In this document: one piece after another, positions 59,766 to 64,000 of the stretch
How the letters are laid out: the number at the start of each line of letters is the position of its first letter
How positions within the stretch are numbered: position 1 is the first letter of the stretch
NCBI RefSeq assembly: GCF_025380365.1
Contig: NZ_JAOCQF010000005.1
Coordinates: 1-64,000, forward strand
DNA: 64,000 nucleotides
Source: Albidovulum sediminis
GTDB lineage: Bacteria > Pseudomonadota > Alphaproteobacteria > Rhodobacterales > Rhodobacteraceae
Direction: 5' to 3'
The notes under the pieces: generated by a model
What the model saw: the letters and a program-made list of their open reading frames with translations, nothing else
Databases searched by the model: none
Told to the model about the DNA's origin: nothing
Program-made: the position numbers and the translations under genes

Positions 59766-61703
59766 TCAGGCATGAGAGTTGGGTTCCTGCGGGGCGATGC
59801 GGGCGGCTGCGGCCCGAAACAGCCGGTCGACCAGGATGCCGACCAGCCCAAGGCACAGCCCGGCCACCAGTCCCGATCCGACATCGGCCTTGGTCAGGGC
59901 GATATAGACCTTCTGGCCAAGGTCCCGCGTTCCGACCAGGGCGGTGATCACCACCATGGCCAGCGAGAACAGGAAGCATTGGTTGATGCCCAAAAGGATG
60001 GTGGGCAGCGCCACCGGCAGTTGCACATGGCGCAGCATCTGCCCCGAAGTGCAGCCCATCACCGTTCCGGCCTCGGTCAGGGCCGGGGGAACCGCCTCGA
60101 ACGCCGCCATCGTGTAGCGGATCACCGGCGTCACCGCGAAGGCGACGATGGCGATCATGGCCGATACGTCGCCCACCCGTAACAGCATGACGACCGGGAT
60201 CAGGTAGACAAAGCTGGGCATGGTCTGCAAAAGCTCGACTGCCAGGGTCAGCAGCTTGCCGAAACGCGGCCAGCGATGCCCGGCAATGCCCAGAGGAACG
60301 CCGAGCGAGACCGAAAGGATCGCCGCCGTCAGGCACAGGTAGATCGTCGTCATGGTCTCGTCCCACAGGCCGGTGACCAGACAGAAACCGCCGACCCCCA
60401 GACCCAGGACCGCCAGCCGCCAGCCACCCAGAACCCAGCCCAGCATCGCCACGATGGTCATCACCCCCAGCCAGGGCGCGCTGGCCAGGGCGATCCGGAT
60501 CGGGTTCATCAGGTTCATCAGCAGAAAGACCCGGACCGCCTCGATCGTGTCGAAGAAGTTGACGTTCAGCCAGGCGACAAGGCTGTCCATCGTGGACCCC
60601 GTGGTGACCTGCCAGCTTTCCGGAAAGGCGCGCAACGGGGCATGGATCTGGCCAAGCAGCGTCGTGCCCAGCAGCGCGCCAAGGACCAGCACCAGCCCCA
60701 GGCCCCGCCGCCGGGACATGGCCTGCCCGCGGCTCCAGCCCGAGGCCAGGACACGCCCCTGACGGTCCAGCATGATCGCCAGCACCACGATTGCCGCACC
60801 GGCCTCCAGCCCGCGGCCGATGTCCAGCTGGCGCAGCGCCAGCAGCACGTCGAAGCCCAGCCCCCCTGCCCCGATCATCGAGGCGATGATGACCATGTTC
60901 AGCGTCATCATCACCGTCTGGTTCAGCCCGACCAGCAGCATCGGCATTGCGGCCGGCAGCAGCACCCGCCACAGCGCCTGTCCCCGTGTGCAGCCCATCA
61001 TCGCGGCCAGATCGGTGATCGCACCCGGCAGCCGCGACAGGGCCAGCGTCGTGACCCGCGCCATCGGCGGCAGGGCAAAGATCACCGTCGCGATCAGCGC
61101 CGAAACCGGGCCAAAGCCGAACAGCACCAGCGTCGGCACCAGATAGGCAAAGGCGGGGACGGTCTGCATCAGGTCCAGCACCGGCGTGACCAGCCAGCGG
61201 TCCAGCCGCGGCATCCGCCAGGCAACGATCCCCAGCACGACCCCCGCACCCAGGGCAAAGGGCACCGCGATGACGACCGAGGCGAGCGTCAGCATCGCCG
61301 CCGACCACTGGCCGAAGAACAGCAGATAAGCGCATCCCAGCGCCTGCAGCAGCGCCAGCCCGGGGCCGCCGGTCCGCCAACCCGTCCAGACCACCGCCAG
61401 CGCAAGGCCGCTCCACGACAGCGGCGGCAGATCCAGTGCGAACCCGCCCAGCGTCAGCGCGCCGCCTTCGGACAGGAGGGCGACGACCAGGGTCATCGGC
61501 ACTTCGATCGCCGTGGCGAACAGCCGGGTCAGCCAGCTCAGGTTGTCTGTCACCACCGCCGCGCTTTTCGACACGGTCTTCGCGACGGGTAGCTCCCAGG
61601 CCTTGGGAAAGCGCGTGGCCCAGGAAAACTGCTGCGCGATCCACAGCGCGGCCACGGCCGCCGGAAGAAGCAACCAGATCGCGCGAGGCCGAAAGCGGGT
61701 CAT
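59766..61703 (-). CDS. Fused double permease of a glycine betaine-type ABC transporter
   Basis: A 645-residue membrane protein made of two ProW-like permeases in tandem. First half: VTPVLDLMQTVPAFAYLVPTLVLFGFGPV, AMMGCTRGQALWRVLLPAAMPMLLVGLNQT. Second half: LTLAVELLQTMPSFVYLIPVVMLLRVGDV, TVMGCTSGQMLRHVQLPVALPTILLGINQ. About twelve membrane helices. Single-gene double permeases of this class occur in rhizobial and Rhodobacteraceae betaine/choline importers. The ATG overlaps the ATPase stop (ATGA at 61703-61700). Confidence 0.88.
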   Translation of the reverse strand: MTRFRPRAIWLLLPAAVAALWIAQQFSWATRFPKAWELPVAKTVSKSAAVVTDNLSWLTRLFATAIEVPMTLVVALLSEGGALTLGGFALDLPPLSWSGLALAVVWTGWRTGGPGLALLQALGCAYLLFFGQWSAAMLTLASVVIAVPFALGAGVVLGIVAWRMPRLDRWLVTPVLDLMQTVPAFAYLVPTLVLFGFGPVSALIATVIFALPPMARVTTLALSRLPGAITDLAAMMGCTRGQALWRVLLPAAMPMLLVGLNQTVMMTLNMVIIASMIGAGGLGFDVLLALRQLDIGRGLEAGAAIVVLAIMLDRQGRVLASGWSRGQAMSRRRGLGLVLVLGALLGTTLLGQIHAPLRAFPESWQVTTGSTMDSLVAWLNVNFFDTIEAVRVFLLMNLMNPIRIALASAPWLGVMTIVAMLGWVLGGWRLAVLGLGVGGFCLVTGLWDETMTTIYLCLTAAILSVSLGVPLGIAGHRWPRFGKLLTLAVELLQTMPSFVYLIPVVMLLRVGDVSAMIAIVAFAVTPVIRYTMAAFEAVPPALTEAGTVMGCTSGQMLRHVQLPVALPTILLGINQCFLFSLAMVVITALVGTRDLGQKVYIALTKADVGSGLVAGLCLGLVGILVDRLFRAAAARIAPQEPNSHA

Positions 61704-62755
61704 GCCGGCTCTCCGGCCAGGCTTTTGCCGGACACGGCGGCAAGCACGGCATGCAGGTCGATCTCGCCGATCAGAGACCCGTCCTCGCCCTGAACGGCGA
61801 TGGGCCCGCCCCCGGCGGCCATCAGCGTTTCGGCGGCATCGGACAGGCGGCCTTGACCGGAAACGGCATGGGCATAGTCGCTCCGGCTGGCCGGGCGGGC
61901 CGCGGTGGCACAACGGATGACCCGGGTCAGGTCAACGCCGGCGACGAAATTGCGGACATAATCGTCGGCCGGCTGGCGAACGATATCCTCGGGCGTCCCG
62001 ACCTGACGGAGCCTGCCGTCCTTCATGATCGCCACGCGGTCGCCGACGCGCACCGCTTCGGAGAAGTCGTGGGTGACAAAGACCATCGTCTTGTGCAACC
62101 CCGCCTGCAGCCGGATCAGCTCGTCCTGCAACTCGCGCCGGATCAGCGGGTCCAGCGCCGAGAACGGCTCGTCCAGGAACAGCAGACCCGGGCCGACGGC
62201 CAGTGCACGGGCCAGGCCGACGCGTTGCTGCTGCCCGCCGGACAACTGGGCCGGCAGGCGATCCGCCATCGCGGCAAGGCCGGTCAGCTCCAGCGCGGTT
62301 GCGACCGCATGGTCCCGGCTTTCGGCTTTTTCGCCACGGATCTTCAGCGGCAGGGCGACATTGCCCGCCACCGTCAGATGCGGCAGCAGGCCGAAATGCT
62401 GGAACACCATGCCCATGTCATGGCGGCGAACCTCGCGCAGTTCGGCCTGCCCCATGCGGGTCAGGGATCGGCCGTCCAGTTCGACATTGCCGAAGGTCGG
62501 TTCGACCAGTTGCGCCAGACAACGCAGCAGCGTCGACTTGCCCGACCCCGACAGGCCCATGACGACGAAGATCTCGCCTTCGCCGATATCCAGACTGACA
62601 TCGCTCAGCGCGGCAAAGCAGCGGCCGTTGGCGGCGCGGCTTTCCACTTCGTCACGGCTGGCGGCGGGTCGGTCCGCGTTCGGCCCGTATAGCTTCCAGA
62701 TCTCGCGGCAGGACAATTTGGTCCGGCGCTGCACTGGGGCGGTGGTCTTCGACAT
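61700..62755 (-). CDS. Glycine betaine-type ABC transporter ATP-binding protein
   Basis: A 351-residue ATPase: Walker A GLSGSGKSTLLRCLAQL, signature LSGGQQQRVGLARA, Walker B LLFLDEPFSALDP, switch His in MVFVTHDFSEAV. A partly degenerate CBS-like tail (about 290-345) follows. It is close to the ProV at 38077 but a different set. It pairs with the fused permease. A GC hairpin at 62779-62806 separates it from the binding-protein gene. Confidence 0.91.
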   Translation of the reverse strand: MSKTTAPVQRRTKLSCREIWKLYGPNADRPAASRDEVESRAANGRCFAALSDVSLDIGEGEIFVVMGLSGSGKSTLLRCLAQLVEPTFGNVELDGRSLTRMGQAELREVRRHDMGMVFQHFGLLPHLTVAGNVALPLKIRGEKAESRDHAVATALELTGLAAMADRLPAQLSGGQQQRVGLARALAVGPGLLFLDEPFSALDPLIRRELQDELIRLQAGLHKTMVFVTHDFSEAVRVGDRVAIMKDGRLRQVGTPEDIVRQPADDYVRNFVAGVDLTRVIRCATAARPASRSDYAHAVSGQGRLSDAAETLMAAGGGPIAVQGEDGSLIGEIDLHAVLAAVSGKSLAGEPA

Positions 62756-62778
62756 ATCGGAACTCCTGTCATGCAGGG

Positions 62779-62806
62779 GCGGCCCGGACCCCAGGGCCCG
62801 GGCCGC
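62779..62806 (-). terminator. GC hairpin behind the second betaine-binding-protein gene
   Basis: Arms GCGGCCCGG (62779-62787) and CCGGGCCGC (62798-62806), ten-base loop, between the binding-protein stop (62813) and the ATPase start (62755). Same position as the hairpins at 35810 and 48919. No T-run. Confidence 0.55.
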
Positions 62807-62812
62807 GTGCCG

Positions 62813-63742
62813 TCACTGCATCCAGGCCTTCCAGCGCGCCTCATTGGCATCAAGCCATTCGGCAACGACCTTTTCCAAAGGCTCTTTCTCGACATCGACC
62901 CTGCGGATCAGCTCGTTGCTTTCCTCGGAAGACAGCTGGAAGTTCCTGATCGCCGTATGCGCCTTCGGCCATTTCTCGGCCAGGCCGGTCCAGGCAGCCT
63001 TCCAGATCGGTCCGGTCGGCTTGCCGCAATCGTAGCGCTCTTCCGAATAGCATTCCGGGGTGAAGGGCGGGAACTCGACATACTCGCCCTCATAGACTGC
63101 CGGCACCCAGTGCGGCGTATAGATCCACAGGATGATCGGCGCACTGCGCTGGTAGGCGGATTCCAGCTCGGCGAACAGGGCGGCATCCGTTCCGGCGTGG
63201 ATCACCTCGAAGTCCAGGCCCAAGGCTTCCACCCGTTCTTCGTCGAACCCGCCCCAGGTCACGGGGGCGCCAAGATACCTGCCTTTCGGCGCAGTTTCCG
63301 GCGTCGAGAAGGCCGCCACGCAGTCAGGCTCCAGCAGGGCCTCCCAATTCGGCAGGCCGGGACAGGCCTCTTTCATGTACAGCGGATACCACCATTCCTC
63401 CTTGGCCTGCATCCCGCTTTCACCCAGGTTCTCGACCTGGCCCGAGGCCACCGCCTCGTTCAGCACATCCGACTGCGTCGTCGCCCAGACCTCCATCGCC
63501 ACATGCAGATCGCCGGACTTCATGCCCACGAACTGGGCCATGGCATCCGCCTGGACATATTCGACGTTCAGGCCCTCGCGTTTCAGCGCCTCGCCCATGA
63601 TCTGGGCCGAGATCAGCTGCCCGGTCCAGTCGTTCAGGACGAACTTGATCGGATCGGCGGAATCCTCGGCCAAAGCGGGTATCGTTCCGGCCACGAATGT
63701 GCCCAGAAACAGTGCCGACAGTGTGGTCAGTCCTCTCTTCAT
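62813..63742 (-). CDS. Glycine betaine/choline-type ABC substrate-binding protein
   Basis: A 309-residue secreted protein: signal peptide to about residue 25 (LGTFVAGTIPALAED), then an OpuAC/ProX fold with IKFVLNDWTGQLISAQIMGEALK, VAMEVWATTQSDVL, APVTWGGFDEERVEAL, IILWIYTPHWVPAVY. The tryptophans suit a cation-pi box for a quaternary amine. Two Cys pairs are visible (CPGLP, PDCVAAF and PECYS, YDCGKP). First gene of this operon; a short gap separates it from the GcvT-type gene. Confidence 0.89.
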   Translation of the reverse strand: MKRGLTTLSALFLGTFVAGTIPALAEDSADPIKFVLNDWTGQLISAQIMGEALKREGLNVEYVQADAMAQFVGMKSGDLHVAMEVWATTQSDVLNEAVASGQVENLGESGMQAKEEWWYPLYMKEACPGLPNWEALLEPDCVAAFSTPETAPKGRYLGAPVTWGGFDEERVEALGLDFEVIHAGTDAALFAELESAYQRSAPIILWIYTPHWVPAVYEGEYVEFPPFTPECYSEERYDCGKPTGPIWKAAWTGLAEKWPKAHTAIRNFQLSSEESNELIRRVDVEKEPLEKVVAEWLDANEARWKAWMQ

Positions 63743-63795
63743 CGCGATATTCCCTGTTGTGATCCGTTTTTTGTTGGTGGTCTGACTGGTCGTCC

Positions 63796-64000
63796 CTAGC
63801 CCCGGACGCGTACGCCTGCCGGGTCGTAGAGCGGTTCGAGATGCAGTGTCGCGGGCAGGCGTCGGGTGCGGACCTCAAGCTCGTAGGTTCCGGCCAGCAG
63901 GGCCGCATCGTCGTCCAGCCCGTCGTTCGTTCGCAGGTATCCCAGCCCGATCGCACGCCCGACCGTGTGGCCCAGCCCGCCCGAGGACAGCCAGCCGATG
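63796..64000 (-). CDS. C-terminal end of a GcvT-type/dimethylglycine dehydrogenase-like protein (partial)
   Basis: The last 67 codons of a minus-strand gene that continues past the window: SSGGLGHTVGRAIGLGYL, then TYELEVRTRRLPATLHLEPLYDPAGVRVRG and TAG at 63798-63796. It matches the closing GcvT C-domain of the 804-residue protein at 57299 (SGDFGHTVGKSI, EVEVYGERIAARRVDGPLYDPEGLRMRG), so a paralogue lies just outside. It ends 54 bases upstream of the binding-protein start on the same strand, so the two may share an operon. Confidence 0.8.
   Translation of the reverse strand, partial: IGWLSSGGLGHTVGRAIGLGYLRTNDGLDDDAALLAGTYELEVRTRRLPATLHLEPLYDPAGVRVRG

Overview
GC-rich alphaproteobacterial DNA, most like the Rhodobacteraceae (Roseobacter/Paracoccus type). 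This is inferred from protein families and overall style, not from a search. Genes are dense, often overlap by ATGA, and are dominated by transporters, LysR regulators and catabolic enzymes. The nested TniA/TniB/TniQ transposons point to an accessory replicon or genomic island. No rRNA, tRNA, CRISPR array or replication origin was seen.

Region 1 (1-9353), sulfite and metal stress: a truncated membrane-protein gene, a LysR gene plus a YeiH-type putative sulfate exporter, a SorA/SorB-type periplasmic sulfite dehydrogenase, two ECF sigma/anti-sigma pairs around a secreted repeat protein, an AcfC-like binding protein, a DUF411 protein and a 5'-truncated DUF305 gene. The segment is bounded on both sides by outward-facing transposon ends, each cutting a host gene.

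Region 2 (9354-17742), transposon nest: a left end with a truncated tniQ, a graveyard of gene fragments, a tniA/tniB pair whose tniB is cut by a second insertion, and a complete 3.5 kb TniABQ element with repeated 18 bp end motifs.

Region 3 (17745-32830), carboxylate catabolism: a Ldh_2 dehydrogenase/dipeptidase/aldehyde dehydrogenase operon with a divergent LysR gene, two MmgE/PrpD proteins around a GntR regulator, a complete tripartite tricarboxylate transporter (TctABC), an SDR, an AbrB-type permease, then a LysR/SDR pair. A shared inverted-repeat operator precedes tctC and the AbrB gene.

Region 4 (33128-44152), methylated amines: a non-pyrrolysine MttB-family methyltransferase, a ProX binding protein, a StcD/DgcA-type demethylase, ProV, ProW and a GbdR-like AraC regulator, then two LysR genes and an SDR. 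This looks like uptake and demethylation of a betaine.

Region 5 (44351-56270), bacterial microcompartment: one 11 kb operon encodes a class-III aminotransferase/phospho-lyase, an aldehyde dehydrogenase with a C-terminal targeting peptide, two BMC-T, one BMC-H and one BMC-P shell protein, an unknown 154-aa protein, a PotABCD-type ABC importer, an SDR and an aminoglycoside-phosphotransferase-like kinase. A DeoR gene is divergent. The set resembles the Rhodococcus/Mycobacterium microcompartment (RMM) for 1-amino-2-propanol/aminoacetone, but with an ABC importer in place of a permease. This is the most interesting system in the window.

Region 6 (56291-64000), quaternary amines: a choline-kinase-like protein, a dimethylglycine-dehydrogenase-like flavoprotein, a betaine-type ABC transporter with a fused double permease, and the end of a second GcvT-type protein that runs off the window.
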